DNA from: Rhynchopus euleeides
Taxonomy: Eukaryota > Euglenozoa > Diplonemea > Diplonemida > Diplonemidae
Assembly: GCA_963210315.1 (NCBI GenBank)
Contig: OY723260.1
Location: 496,001 to 560,000, forward strand
DNA: 64,000 bases
Direction of reading: 5' to 3'
This document shows positions 32,083 through 43,969 of this stretch, piece by piece (the stretch's first letter is position 1; every line of letters begins with the position of its first letter). A model generated the notes under the pieces. That model was given only the letters and a program-made list of their open reading frames with translations, searched no databases and was not told the DNA's origin. Both the position numbers and the translations under genes were made by a program.

Positions 32083-32926
32083 CTTGAGAACAGGAGATAC
32101 AGCAGAATTGACTGGTCTGGAAGGGGGTGTGGGGTGGAAGCAGAACGTCCCCCGCTGAGTGAAACGCAGTTTGTAACCCAGGTGGCTCTGGCTCGAGGTG
32201 CGATTTGCACGGCAGGAGAGAGAGAGGCCTCTACGCCAAAAGGCTCTTGCTGTGGTGTCGTAAAATCGTATTCATTTTCGCGTGATGGTCGATACCCTGT
32301 TGAGCGCACACCACAAAGAAGCTGGGAAGTTTGCTTGTAATGGGAGGCAAACAAGAGTCGCGGGGGGGGGGGGGGGGGAGGGGACGGGGTGATCGGCAGA
32401 ATCATCCCATATGATTTGTGTGGGGGTCGCCCGCTAGCCCAGTCCCCCCCCCCCCCCCCACACTCCGCCACAGCAGGCACTCAGCTCGGGATAGAGTCCG
32501 CTCTCAACTCGGTGCCACTGGGAGGCAGCCCGGCTCACACGGCGCATGCTGCGGCATGCCCAGACACAGCAAGATTATCGCCCCACCACACCCTTCGGCA
32601 GATGCACATTACTTATAAAAAGTACTGCGCACACCCTCTCCGCACAGAGGGGGTCTTTGCTATGGGGTGATCGTCAGTGCATTTTGGTGCATTTCCCAAG
32701 GAAACTAGGTGAAAACTGACGAAGAATAACGACCAGCGAAGACCCCCAGAATCATTCAACACATGCAAATAACTGACACTGTGAACCGGACGTAGCGATC
32801 AGAATATCTGAACACAACCTGCAACGCCCGTTGGCATATCGAGAAGTGTTCCCGCGAGGTTAGGGCACACCCACCTCTCGTCCCCCTAGTTCTATTCCCC
32901 CCGACCACGCCCTGTCGTCTTGCAGC
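32083..32926. other. Intergenic region with dispersed repeat
   Basis: It holds G and C homopolymers (32361-32377, 32444-32459). A segment from about 32675 (GTGCATTTTGGTGCATTTCC ... GACCAGCGAAGACCCCC) recurs in pieces at 43965-44060 and 44205-44250. No gene is visible. Confidence 0.6.
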
Positions 32927-34294
32927 CTAACCACGCAGGGGGAACTCTTCAAACTCGGCAGCGCGGCTGGGCTGCACCTTCCCCGCGAGGCTCGACATCT
33001 TCCCGAGATGTTGGAAGAGTGACGGGGAGTGGGTGATCATCGCCCCTTTGTGCTTCGACATGTAGTCCACAAACAGCCAGTCCAGGGGGGACTCGTCGAA
33101 GTTCCGCCGCAGGAAGGCAACCACGTGGGGGAGGTCGTGCGTGCGGAACAGCTGGCCGATGACGCCGAAGAATTTATAGGGTGGGAGCTTCTCGAGGTCT
33201 TTCGCCTTCCAAGGGTTGTAGAAGGAGGCGATGGTCCAATCCGTCCTGCCGGAGAGATGTGCATCCACCCACGAGCGGATCGCCGTGGGGAACCCCTCCG
33301 CAACCTTCACGTCATCCTCCAGCATCAGGAAGTAGCCGAACCGGCCAGCGTGTTTGGAGCATTCTGACATCAGGGCAGCCACATCCAGCACCTGCTTCGC
33401 CCGCCACCGCACGCGCTTCGCGTCGTCACCCCAGCGGCGCAGCAGCTTGCTGTCCGGGACATCCAGCTGCGGGTGGCCCCTGCAGGGGTGGGCCTCCCCG
33501 TCACCCCCGTCCTCCCCGCCGCCGCATATGGAACGGAGCTCCAGCAGCCCCGATTCGATCTCATCCGCAAACTCGCGGCGGACCCTGCTAATCTCGAGGT
33601 GGTCGCTGCTGGGGATCTGCCCGTTCATCACGACGATCTTCACAGCCCCCTTCTCCTCCTCCGACAGCCTCTCCATCACATTCGACACGGTGTTGAAGAG
33701 GTAGTTCTCGCGCTGACGATACACCGTGGAGATCCCCACTACCATAAGCCCCCCTTGGTGCAGACGCTTCCGCTGTGCGGCGAGGGGTATGGGATTGAAC
33801 TGGGGCACTGCGTATGGCGCGGGCAGCGGGTGGAGATTTTTCAGCTCATACAGAAGCTTGTCGGCGGTGTTGGTCATGAATGTGACGGAGTCTTTCTGTG
33901 AAGCGGAGCGGTGCCCGTCATGCCAGGATTGGAAATCCGCGGCAGCAGACCTGGCGGACAGACGGAGCGATTCCCTCGCGCGGCTGGCCCCCCCAGAGGC
34001 TGTGCCAGAGCCCTCCCTCCCCCTGGCTTCATCCCGCTCCCCTTCCCCGGAAGACGACGACCCGGCGAGCCGATCCGCCGCGTCCTCAACAGCCTCCTTC
34101 AGATCGCGCACCACGCGCTTCCGCATCTTCCTCACCCCGCCCACACTCTTCGAGATCCCCATCTCGCGGATCGCAGCTGAGCTCAGCACCTCCGTCTGCG
34201 GCGTGTAATGCCCGCCCGCAGAAGGATGGGTCGTGTATGCGAGAAGCTGCGCAGCGGTTGCCACGGCAAGGATGACGGCATGGGTGGTGTCCAT
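32927..34294 (-). CDS. GT54 family N-acetylglucosaminyltransferase (MGAT4/GnT-IV-like)
   Basis: A single-exon gene for 455 residues. I chose the ATG at 34294 because a G-run lies directly upstream and the next residues (THAVILAVATAAQLLAY) form the signal anchor expected of a type II Golgi enzyme. After a charged stem (about 60-130), the catalytic domain shows GnT-IV-type landmarks: VVGISTVYRQRENYL, RVRWRAKQVLDVAALM, YFLMLEDDVKV (the DxD-like metal site), FFGVIGQLF, and near the end SPSLFQHLGKMSSLAGK. GnT-IV adds a beta-1,4-linked GlcNAc branch to the alpha-1,3 mannose arm of N-glycans; that exact linkage in this organism is inferred. Domain length and motif order are complete. Confidence 0.85.
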   Translation of the reverse strand: MDTTHAVILAVATAAQLLAYTTHPSAGGHYTPQTEVLSSAAIREMGISKSVGGVRKMRKRVVRDLKEAVEDAADRLAGSSSSGEGERDEARGREGSGTASGGASRARESLRLSARSAAADFQSWHDGHRSASQKDSVTFMTNTADKLLYELKNLHPLPAPYAVPQFNPIPLAAQRKRLHQGGLMVVGISTVYRQRENYLFNTVSNVMERLSEEEKGAVKIVVMNGQIPSSDHLEISRVRREFADEIESGLLELRSICGGGEDGGDGEAHPCRGHPQLDVPDSKLLRRWGDDAKRVRWRAKQVLDVAALMSECSKHAGRFGYFLMLEDDVKVAEGFPTAIRSWVDAHLSGRTDWTIASFYNPWKAKDLEKLPPYKFFGVIGQLFRTHDLPHVVAFLRRNFDESPLDWLFVDYMSKHKGAMITHSPSLFQHLGKMSSLAGKVQPSRAAEFEEFPLRG

Positions 34295-36076
34295 GCTGTG
34301 GGGGGGGGGGGGGTGCGGGGCGGTCGTGTTAAGGGGCACGCATGAAGTTGAAATCGAGGCTTCTGTGTAACGCCCTGTGGGAGGGTGGTGGGTTGGGAGA
34401 GGGTGGTGCAGCTTTCCGAGAGGGGGGAGGAGAGGGGGGGGGGGGGGGAATAAGAAGGAAGCACAAGAGTGATCTCCCCTCCACTCGTTATGCAAGGTTG
34501 TGTCTTTCCGAGAGAGGGTTTGATTGGCGAGAGTGAATGGAAAAGCAAGTCACCCAGGGGGGGGGGGGTTTTCCGAGGGGGCGATTTCCCTGCACTCCGT
34601 GCGATACGCGGGCTGGGAGGAGGAGGTGGGGTCTGAGCTGGGGCTGGCCTTTGGCTTCACGTTCCTCCTACACGGGAGCTTTGGGGATGGGGGGGGGGGG
34701 TGTGGGGTGGGGGAGGGGGAGGGGGGGGGGGCACAAGGACCCCCAGCTCTCTGGAGTGGGATATGAAATAGAGCAGTACTGAAACAGCACTGAAACAGAG
34801 CAGAAAGTAACCACCCCTATACCCCCCCCCCCCACCACACCGGGCGTTTTGCACCCCCCCCCCCAACACTGGATAACCTGCATGGTTGGGGGCACCCTCT
34901 CCCAGAGTGCCGTGGGGTGCGAGCACGCCCCCCCCCCCCCTACCCCCCCCTCCCAACACTCCCCACTCCTCTTTCTTCATCAACCTGTTGAAGAACCTTC
35001 GATCGGTGCATGCGTCTGGGGGGGGGGGGGGGGGGGGGACGGGGAGGAGGAGGTGGTGGTGGTGGTGGTGAGTGGGTAGAGGTCACAAGGAGGCTAGATC
35101 GATGAGAGAGAGAGAGAGAGGGAGGGGGCGGGGGGGCGGGGGGGGTTCCCCCCCCCCCCCCTAGGCATAGACCCCGATAAGAGGGGGTCGGGGGTCGGGG
35201 GGGTCAGGGGTCGGGGGTCGGGAGGGGGTCCGAGGGGGTCGCCTTGAGGAATTTGCCTGAATGGGGACCACCAATAAGGGGTGTTCATAGGCACCCCATG
35301 GCCAAAATGACCCCACTGCGATCCGCACAAACTCCAAACATTCAAAAGAACGGGTTTTTGAAAAATCCGAGGGGGGGGGTCGGGGAGGGTCCCGCTGGGT
35401 GGGTGGGTAGGGTGGCATGTGCCTCCCAGGCATCTCCTCCCATGAATATCCCTGGACCAGACCCACATTTCATGAGTGAAGCTTGGTACTTCTATCCACG
35501 AAATGACCCCACTACGATCCGCAGTAGTCCCAAATATTCAAAAGGACGGGGTTTTGCAAACCCTGTGTGGGGGGGTCGGAGGGGGTCGGGAGGGGGGCCG
35601 ACCCCTCATACCATACTCCCTCATACTCCGACCCCCAAGTTTGCAACCCCCCATTTTCCGACCCCTGAGAAATAGTGCAAAAGTTCCGACCCCCAAGTTT
35701 CAGACCCCCTTCCGACCCCTCCGACCCCCCGTATTCCGACCCCCGAGAACAATGGGGGGTCGGGAGGGGGGCCGACCCCCTCTGACCCCCATATCCGACC
35801 CCTCGATTCCGACCCCCGGGTTTCCGACCCCCATTCTCGACGAGGACCACCTCTGCATTTCAGGGGTGTTGTGTGGCACCTACACCAACAAAGTGACCCC
35901 ACTACGATCCGCACGGAGTCCAAACAATGCAACAGAGGGAGAAACCCGCGTTTCCTCGGGAAAAACCCAGGGTTTTTCCCAGATATTTGGGGGGGGGGGG
36001 GTCTTTTATAAGAGGGGGTCGGGGGTCGGGTGGGGTCAGGGGGTCGGATTCTTATCGGGGTCTCTGCCCCTAGGTA
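34295..36076. repeat. G-rich and (CCGACCCCC)-type simple repeat region
   Basis: There are dense G or C homopolymers of 10 or more (for example 34301-34310, 34436-34448, 34690-34700, 34928-34940, 35022-35038, 35150-35160, 35990-36001) and scattered GGGGGTCGGG/CCGACCCCC units at 35165-35235 and 35575-35835. Long open frames here follow the repeat composition. A phrase GACCCCACTACGATCCGCA recurs at about 35505 and 35895 and, diverged, at 35310 and 13610. Confidence 0.7.
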
Positions 36077-37224
36077 GGGGGGGTCAAATGCCACCCTTTT
36101 ACGTGGACAAACACGATTTTTCAAAAAACCGGCGCAGAGGCCCCAAAGCCCCCGTAAACCCTCCAAACCCCCCCAGATCGGTCCGGAAACCCATCGAACC
36201 CCACTTTTCCACCATTCCGGGCACCTCAGGTGCCCGAATTGGGGTACCTAAATTTTGTGCCACCGTTTGGTACCGGACAGTGCCACTGTGTGGGAGGTTG
36301 GAAAAGAAAATGCCCCAACACACCACATCTGAGGGTTGCAATGCATGTTGCTTGCCAACCACGTCATCCGGTGGGTGTCAGGCGCTATGTAGGTGGCATT
36401 AGCCAGGTCTTCGATGAGTTCTGGCTTGTATATGTACCTCCCTGCCACCATGCACCGGGAGGCTGCCTGTAGGTACGGAACAAGTCCAGATGGTCGTGTG
36501 ATTCCTGTGCAGCAGTGCTCCACAACCGGGATGTGTTGACAACGACTGTTGCAACACGAGCTGTACATTCCGGGAACACACGAAGTGCGCTGTCGTGGTA
36601 CCCATTGTGCCAGAATTGGTAGTTGCTGCGGTCTACTTTGCCTGGCCCAAGAGCACTGGTACTGAACGGTGCAATATGCGTGGCGAGGTGAATGCAACGG
36701 AAGGGCGCAAAGTCAATACAGCTCTCGGATGGCGGGTGGTGGTGCCACTAGTGTGTGACGTTCACTCGAGGATACAACGCATCACAATGAATCAGCAACC
36801 GTGGACCGAGTACAATACGCTCTCTGTGGCTGGTGTGGGGGACAAAGGCAGTGCCTGTGCCGCAGGCAGGGAGGTACATATACAAGCCAGAACACATCGA
36901 AGACCTGGCTCATGCCACCTACATAGCGCCTGACACCCACCGGATGACGTGGTTGGCAAGCAACATGCATTGCAACCCTCAGATGTGGTGTGTTGGGGCA
37001 TTTTCTTTTCCAACCTCCCACACAGTGGCACTGTCCGGTACCAAACGGTGGCACAAAATTTAGGTACCCCAATTCGGGCACCTGAGGTGCCCGGAATGGT
37101 GGAAAAGTGGGGTTCGATGGGTTTCCGGACCGATCTGGGGGGATTTGGAGGGTTTACGGGGGCTTTGGGGCCTCTGCGCCGGTTTTTTGAAAAATCGTGT
37201 TTGTCACCCCCATTTGACCCCCCC
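36077..37224. mobile_element. TA-bounded foldback element with ~360-bp arms
   Basis: The arms 36077-36447 and 36865-37224 are inverted copies that begin GGGGGGGTCAAATG, with TA outside (36075-36076, 37225-37226). The ~417-bp loop is unique. Each arm, read inward-to-outward, keeps the same open frame containing IAPDTHRMTW and GAFSFPTSHTVALSG before a stop. The arms may thus carry the 3' end of a captured or transposase gene. No transposase core is recognisable. Confidence 0.7.
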
Positions 37225-37250
37225 TACCCCCCCCCCCCATCAGATTTCCC

Positions 37251-39772
37251 TTACTTCTCAGCCGGCCTCATGCTCTCGGCGCTTGCGGCTTTGACGAGCT
37301 CGTCGGCGTTGAGATTAAGGCCATCGGTTTCGTCGTGAAGCACTCTCTCTGCCTGCTCTTCCTCAACTGCCTGAGATGCTGCCACAGGGTCATCGAAGAT
37401 GGGCGGCCGGTGCTGGCTGATGACAGGTTGCTGTTGTAAGGGGGTGTGTGGGTGTGTGGGTGTGGGGCAGGGGAGAAACAGAAGTATCCAAGGCAAGGCA
37501 TGATGAGGGGACAGGCGCGCCCCTCCTCCTGCGAAGCCCGGCAACCAAAGAAGGCAACCAAAGAAGCACCAAAGAAGGCAACCAAGCGGGGGAAGTCACG
37601 GGGTTGAGCACCTCGCACAGATTGACCGGCCGCAGCTGACGTGGGAAAAAATGTCACCCCTCGTCCCGGTGGTCACAGTAAGGGGTGCTACCCTGGATGC
37701 ACTGCACCGAGCGCACAAGGTGCGGTGTCTGGTGTCGCGTGCGGCAGATCTGGAACAGGCAACGTGGAAGCCGCGCCCCCGCTTCAAGTCGCAGGAATCT
37801 CTGGCCCCAGTGACACGAAGTCAGCGGACACTGCGAAACTTTTCGGGTCCAGTCAGGAGAGGCGTGGTAAGATGTGGGTTGACGGTACGCAATCGGCCGT
37901 CAAAGCGCATGGGCGCTCTTGAATAGAATCGCCTAACCTGGTGCCAAACGGAGTACGGGTGGACGACTTCGGAATTCAGTTTGTCTGCTCCTTTTTCGGG
38001 ATCCGTTTTCTAATAATTGTCTATAAATATGTGTCCTTTGATTCGAAAGAAAAAGAAAATGGGGGGGAGGGCAGGGTTGAAGAAGGCTGTGCGTACAAAG
38101 GGTGCCATGAAGCTGCTGCCGGTGTCGCAGCAACACCATCTTTCCCTTCATCCCCCCCCCCTTCACGAGACACCAGATGCCAGCGATGCTGTTCATAATA
38201 GACCCCCCCCCCCCTCCCGGATGAACACAACACAACACACGCGTCATACTTCGAAGGCCATCATGTCAGGCTGCAGCCCAGTGTACTGCAGGTACCGCGT
38301 CGTCTCTTCTGAGGTAGCATCATGCTCGTCGTCAGCGGGTGGCTTCTCGCCGTGTATTATCTCAGGGTAGTGTGCGGCAGTCACAGAGGCAAGGTCCTTG
38401 CCAGCAGCCTCGGCCAGACTCCGATCGATTTGATCTGTGTGTGGGTGTGCGTGTGGTGTGGTTGTCGCAGGTAAAGTCCATAAGGGGGGGGCACGGGGTG
38501 TGCGTCTGTGCCTCTGCTGGAAGAGTGCAGTTCCTTGTGAGAAAGGCGTTTCTCCCATTTGCATAATGTTGGGTGTGGAACGGCGCGCGCAGTACTTCCT
38601 CGCCCCCCCCCCCCCCCCCCGGACTTTGCCCGTGATCGCACACACAGTGTCAAATCAAGACGAGCCAGATGAAATAGCGAGCAATAAAAGCGAGGCATAC
38701 GTCTTTGCAGCGTCGTCAGCAGGTCAAGCACCCAGTAGCCCTGGTATGCACTGATGGCTCTGCGAGGGGTGAGTGGTGAGTGGTCAAATTGATTATTGGA
38801 TAGTGGTAGGAGAGCCCCAATTGCCTTGAAAAAAAAACCCCCCCCCAGCCATGCCGAAAACCAATACTTGGGTTCTGCATGCTGCTTCACCCCGCCCGCA
38901 CAGGATCACGGAGAGAACAAAAAGCAGCGGGCGGCAGGGCGGCAGCCACCCACACACCCATGCCTTCTCAACAGATCGGCGCCACAGGAATACACAGGGC
39001 CACGCCACACATCACTAGTGACCGCAGGGCAACACCTACACCCCCCGACCCCCACCCCCCACACCCCAACATACTTGCCACTCCGCCTCGCTGTCTCTGC
39101 CGCAATGGACTGCTGCCGCTTCCGCACGGCGAGCGTCTCATAATACTCCTTCGCGACCATCCGGTGCGCATCCCCCTCCGCCACGCCCTCCTCCCGGAGT
39201 CTCCAGAACCGGGTCTCCATCTTCTCCAGCGGCTTCTTCTGCCAGAAGAAGTTGAAGGTGGACCGCCCGCTTGCAGCCGCATCGCGCACGTCATCCTTCA
39301 GACGCTGCCGCGCCTTCTCCTTCGGGGTGAACCCGATAATCCGCTTGTAGTTCTTCTCGAAGACGCGGTCCTCTTTGCGCAGGAAGAACACCTTCATCAG
39401 CTCTGTAGGCGGCTTCAGGTTCTGCGTCCACCAATGCCGGCGGAGAGGGTACTGATGCTCCACGGAGTGGACAGGCGGGTCTCCCCAGAATGGCCCGGAG
39501 GTGGGGGGGGAAAGCCGCGACTGGCGGTACCACTTCGGGGGTTGGATGGCCCCGTTGGCGACAAGCTGTGCGACGTTGCGGTAACGGAGCCACTCCTGCT
39601 CCATTGTCCCGATGTCCACGGGGGGCAGGACCGGCCACGGTGCAACCGCCTTCTGGGTCTTGTTGAGACCCATCGCAGTGTCCTGCTCGATCAAGTCATG
39701 CACGAGGTCCCAGTGCCGCACCTGCGACCTTTGCTTTCGGGCGGACCATTGCAGCGCGGCAGAGCGACGCAT
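37251..39772 (-). CDS. Four-exon gene, conserved-looking protein of unknown function, possibly mitochondrial
   Basis: Exons are 39075-39772, 38701-38750, 38250-38434 and 37251-37430, joined at GTATG donors and CAG acceptors with matching phases (2, 1, 0). The spliced product is 370 residues with no internal stop. The N-terminus (MRRSAALQWSARKQRSQVRHW) is basic and acid-poor, as in mitochondrial presequences. The body is rich in Trp, Arg and Lys (WWTQNLKPPTELMKVFFLRK; FTPKEKARQRLKDD), resembling mitoribosomal or respiratory-complex accessory subunits. The tail is acidic (AVEEEQAERVLHDETDG). I do not recognise a domain. Reading exon 3 through its donor would stop two codons later, so the last exon is easily missed. 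The introns hold C/G homopolymers. The foldback element at 36077-37224 lies just 26 bp past the stop. Confidence 0.72.
38249..38249 (-). other. Splice donor hidden at an apparent stop (intron 37431-38249)
   Basis: The exon ends TTCGAA and the intron begins GTATGACG. Unspliced reading gives GTA TGA (stop). The acceptor is CTTACAACAG before CAACCTGTC. The intron is 819 nt. Confidence 0.65.
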
Positions 39773-42489
39773 TGCAGGGACAGGGGATGATGATGAACCG
39801 GGGCACGGGCGATAGAGGTGTCAAACACACCCTCTGCCGCCACACACGCACCCTTGGCCAGGGGGTGGGGGGTGGGGGTGGGGTGTGCGAGGGGTGGGGG
39901 TGGCACGCCCTGGCGCCCCCTTCTCTGTTGAGGGGTGTGTTGAGGTGGGGGTGTGTGTGCTGAGCGAAGGCCCCCACATGTCTCTTGTTGTTGGGAATCA
40001 GTTGCATCCGTCCGATGTCGTTTGATCGGCGCGACTGCACGGTGCGTAAGTAACCCACTAACAAGGCCCGCTTGTTCGTGGAGTTACCAAGTATATAGGG
40101 TTGCTCGCGCACCGCGTGTATTTTTTACTGGGGGGGTGGGGGGGTGGTTCTCGCGATCGACAAATGCCCTTCGGATCTCCGTTAGCTTTTCACATTTGAA
40201 CCACGCACAGTTTCGGGTAGCAGGACACCCTCACCCAGTGCCACCCGGGGCGCACAAACAACGCCCCATCTTTATCCAGTGTAACAACCACAGCGGAGGG
40301 TAGCGACAGGTTTGGGCAACAAAGGCAGGGTGCGTCCAGAGCAATGTTGCGGGAGATGCATTTTGCCTTCTTCCCGGCTTTGTTCCAAAAAAAAAGACAA
40401 ACAATGACCCCACCAGGGCGGGGGGGGAGCTTTCCGGAATGTGTGAAAAGTTTCCTGAGTTGGCTACGCCTAACTTCCTCAAAAAAAAACTATCAGTGCC
40501 CCCCGCTGGATCGTAAAGTGACAGCAAAACGAGACAACAAACCAATTACTGCCGGAAGTTGTTTTGTTGGAACGCAGACCCCACTCTTTGTGTACACCAC
40601 CCCCCGGTCTGATGAAGTGGTGTGAGTGGGGACGCACGATCCAGCTAAAGGCACAGAAAGTTTCCCCAGTTGGCTACGCCGAACTAACAAAAAATAATCA
40701 TAATTATGGACCAAGCGGAGTGGCTGACTCATCGGGCACTTCTGCTGTTCCATCGAAAACCTATGCTGGCATCGTGAAGGGGCCCAAGAAATACCACGCA
40801 ATGGAAGAGATACCTACAGGAAGGAGAGGAGGGGGAGGGGTGGATATGAGGGAGGCCCTCCATATGAGAGGCCAGCCAACGGAAGCCTTGTTGTGCTGAA
40901 AGCCCACACGTGGAAACCAAGGAAAAGAGGGTGAACATCACAGTTTTTTTTGTGTCTGACAAACCCACGGTACCAACAACAAGCGCTGTATGACACTCTG
41001 CCCTAGAGGAGGGGTGGGGGCGGAGGGTGAGGTAAGAAGGAAAATTCCAAAGGCGCAGCAGGTGATAACCCCCCCCCCCCCTCCCCACCTCTCTCTCTCT
41101 CTCTCTCTCTCCCCTAGCGATGCCGGAAGGCGTCGCCAACCTTTCCCTGGTGCCCTTGAAAACCACACACTAACTACGAACAAGAACACTGTGCAAGAAC
41201 TACGTAAAATCCGGACCCTTCAGGGGCCCCAGAAGCTCTCTCTCATATTGTGCCTCCACCTCCTCTCTAGCTCGAGAGGGGCCATCGGCCTCGACTTGTC
41301 ACGGGTCTGAAGACTGGGGGGGGGGGGGGGTAAAGAGTAGAATGTAGAATTGTTTGTTCCACGGTATTAAAAATCCACACGTGGGGGAGGGGGGGAACCT
41401 TTGTTTGTCCTGCTACGTGCGATGGTTGTTACCTTTTCGCCACGTATTTGCAATACTAGTTGTGTCGTCGTTTCGAGCCTTCCACACTACGTCCTCCTCT
41501 CGCCGGCTCTCATCAGGTATGGAGCGAGGATCTTTGGAACCCGGGGGAATCAGTTCCCAGGCAGACACAACTAGCACTGTGCACACAACACGCAGGTACG
41601 GTTCACTTTCAGGTCAAGTAAAAGCTTGTGCTTTTCCACGTGGGCCGGAGAGGACAATAAAGCAGGTTAACAGCAGTCCTGTAGCTGTTGTGTGCGCCTC
41701 AACCAAATAGCACGGGGGGGGGGGTTGTTTGTTTGTCCTCATTCGAGGGCGTACTGCACGGCAGAACAGAGAGATGGTAAAACGCTTAGCCGGGGGAATT
41801 GCAGTTGGATGGGGGGTAAAGCTGGGGGGGGGGGGGGGCGGCGGCTTCAGATCCTGCCGCGCCACGCGAAAACGAGGATACGCGCAATCCCTCTTGGCTG
41901 CTGTGGGAGGAAGATGGCTGGCAAGCCGACCTTAGCCCACGCATGAGGAAAGTCACGGAAAGCAAGGATTTCCTCCCTCGGGGATTCAAGAATACGTTGA
42001 CTGGGGGCCTTTGGCCTGCGTCAAACTGTGCCAGTCTGCCTCCATTTTTTTTCGAGGCGACCCACGCTTCTCCACCTGGGTGGGAGCGAAAGGCCCCCAC
42101 GACAGTATTACGCGTATTCTGGATCCCTGCCCCCCTTCCCCCAACAGGATTTCCAGCCAGCAAGAAATCTGGCAGTATCCCGAGGGGGTCTTCGCTAGCC
42201 GGTGCAAAAAAGTGCAGGCTGGTGCAGGGCAAAATGGGCCGAAAATGGGCAAAATCGGAGGCAAAAAAAAGGGCGGGGAGTTGGGTGGCCCCTAGCTGGG
42301 AGCACGCATTTGGACCCAAAAAATGTCGAGCGGTCCCTGTGCATTGTTCAGCCCTCACAGGACGAGAAGGCACGGCGGGGCCCGTGTCACGGGTAAACAT
42401 TGAGATCAACCTGTCATCCTGGGCCAAGAGGGGAGCTGGCCGCCTGGGGCAATGCAGGAGCAACGGCGAGTGCTCGTGCTGGCACGAAG
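39773..42489. other. Gene-free stretch with dispersed repeats and homopolymers
   Basis: It includes a G-run at 41317-41329, a CT microsatellite at about 41090-41112, and the second copy of the ~180-bp dispersed repeat (41420-41600). No coding sequence is supported. Confidence 0.55.
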
Positions 42490-42897
42490 CGGAGCCAGGC
42501 AGTGTTGTCCCGAGACTGGGCCGAGCCAGGCAGTGCTGTCCCGAGAATGGGCCGAGCCAGGCAGTGCAATCCCAAGGGTGGGCCGAGCCAGACAGTGCTG
42601 TCCCGAGAATGGGCCGAGCCAGGCAGTGCTGTCCCAAGGGTGGGCCGAGCCAGACAGTGCTGTCCCGAGAGTGGGCCGAGCCAGGCAGTGCTGTCCCGAG
42701 ACTGGGCCGAGCCAGACAGTGCTGTCCCGAGGGTGGGCCGAGCCAGTCAGTGCTGTCCCGAGAGTGGGCCGAGCCAGGCAGTGCTGTCCCGAGACTGGGC
42801 CGAGCCAGGCAGTGCTGTCCCGAGAATGGGCCGAGCCAGGCAGTCCTGTCCAGAGGGTGGGCCGAGCTAGGCAGTGATGTCCCGAGGGTGGGCCGAC
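42490..42897. repeat. 31-bp minisatellite, array 2
   Basis: About 13 head-to-tail copies of a 31-bp unit (GGGCCGAGCCAGGCAGTGCT then GTCCCGAGAAT) occur with point variation. Because 31 is not a multiple of three, open frames run through it in several frames and encode cyclic Gly/Ala/Arg peptides; these are not genes. Confidence 0.92.
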
Positions 42898-43588
42898 ATC
42901 ACATCCGGTCTCGGCCCGCTGTCTGGACCGCAGCAACAAGAAATCTGCGCTGCATGCACAGGAGCAGGGGGACTTGGCCCGTCCGCACTCCGACGTTGCA
43001 CCGCGCTGCCCCAGCGCTCCAGATCACAAGGCCCCCTGCGCCGCAGGAGGTGGAGACGTCGCACACCAGCAGGATGAGGATGACGTCGCAGACCAGTTCA
43101 CCACCCCCAACAGTAGGTCACACTCCGCCTCGCCTGTAGGCCGTCTACTGTATGCAGGAGTCTGCGTGTGTTGACACACACGCCCGGCACACCTGATTCT
43201 ATGGGCAGCGCTCGTAACTCTCTCGGCGCCAAGTCGAAGCTGAGCAAGATTTGATTGGACGGTGCAAATATAGCTAGCCTTGCGGGATCACTAAGATACT
43301 CTCCGAGTTAGCTACATGAACACAATATTGCACATCGCACGGTTCCGAAGGATGGGTACGCGATGCAGCTTTAGGTCTTGTGCTAATGTTACACACAGCA
43401 AGATCCCTGACGGAGGGGATCGATGCAGGCACTGAGGAGATGTCTGGGAAGGGGTCCTGCATCGAACCCCCGCCGAGTGGAGCAAACACTCGGTACTCCG
43501 GGCGCCACGTTCTGCTCGGCTGGACATCGGCCCGAGGTCGTGGCCACGGCCCCCGACCACTCACTGCGGGGAGCTTCCCCTCCAGACA

Positions 43589-43957
43589 GTGTCTGGACAT
43601 CACTCCTGGGCTCGGCCCAGGGTCTGGACAGCACTCCTGAGCCGTCCCAGAGTCTGGACATCACTCCTGGGCTCGGCCCAGGGTCTGGACACCACTCCTG
43701 GGCTCGGCCCAGTGGTGTCCAGACCCTGGGCCGAGCCCAGGAGTGGTGTCGAGACCCTGGGCCGAGCCAGGCAGTGATGTCCAGACCCTGGGCCGAGCCC
43801 AGGAGTGGTGTCCAGACCCTGGGCCGAGCCCAGGAGTGATGTCCAGACCCTGGGCCGAGCCCGGGAGTGATGTCCAGACCCTGGGCCGAGCCCAGGAGTG
43901 GTGTCCAGACCCTGGGCCGAGCCCAGGAGTGATGTCCAGACCCTGGGCCGACCCAGG
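43589..43957. repeat. 31-bp minisatellite with orientation switch, array 3
   Basis: About four units in one orientation (GGCTCGGCCCAGGGTCTGG) are followed, from 43712, by about eight units in the opposite orientation (GGGCCGAGCCCAGGAGTG), forming a large hairpin. The period is 31 bp and the unit is homologous to array 2. Confidence 0.92.
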
Positions 43958-43969
43958 CTGTGGGTGGTG

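Noticed and set aside
42490..43139. Long open frames through the 31-bp arrays encoding cyclic AEPGSAVPR-like peptides
   Set aside because: The same array is open in several frames on both strands because of its composition and 31-bp period; there is no independent coding evidence.
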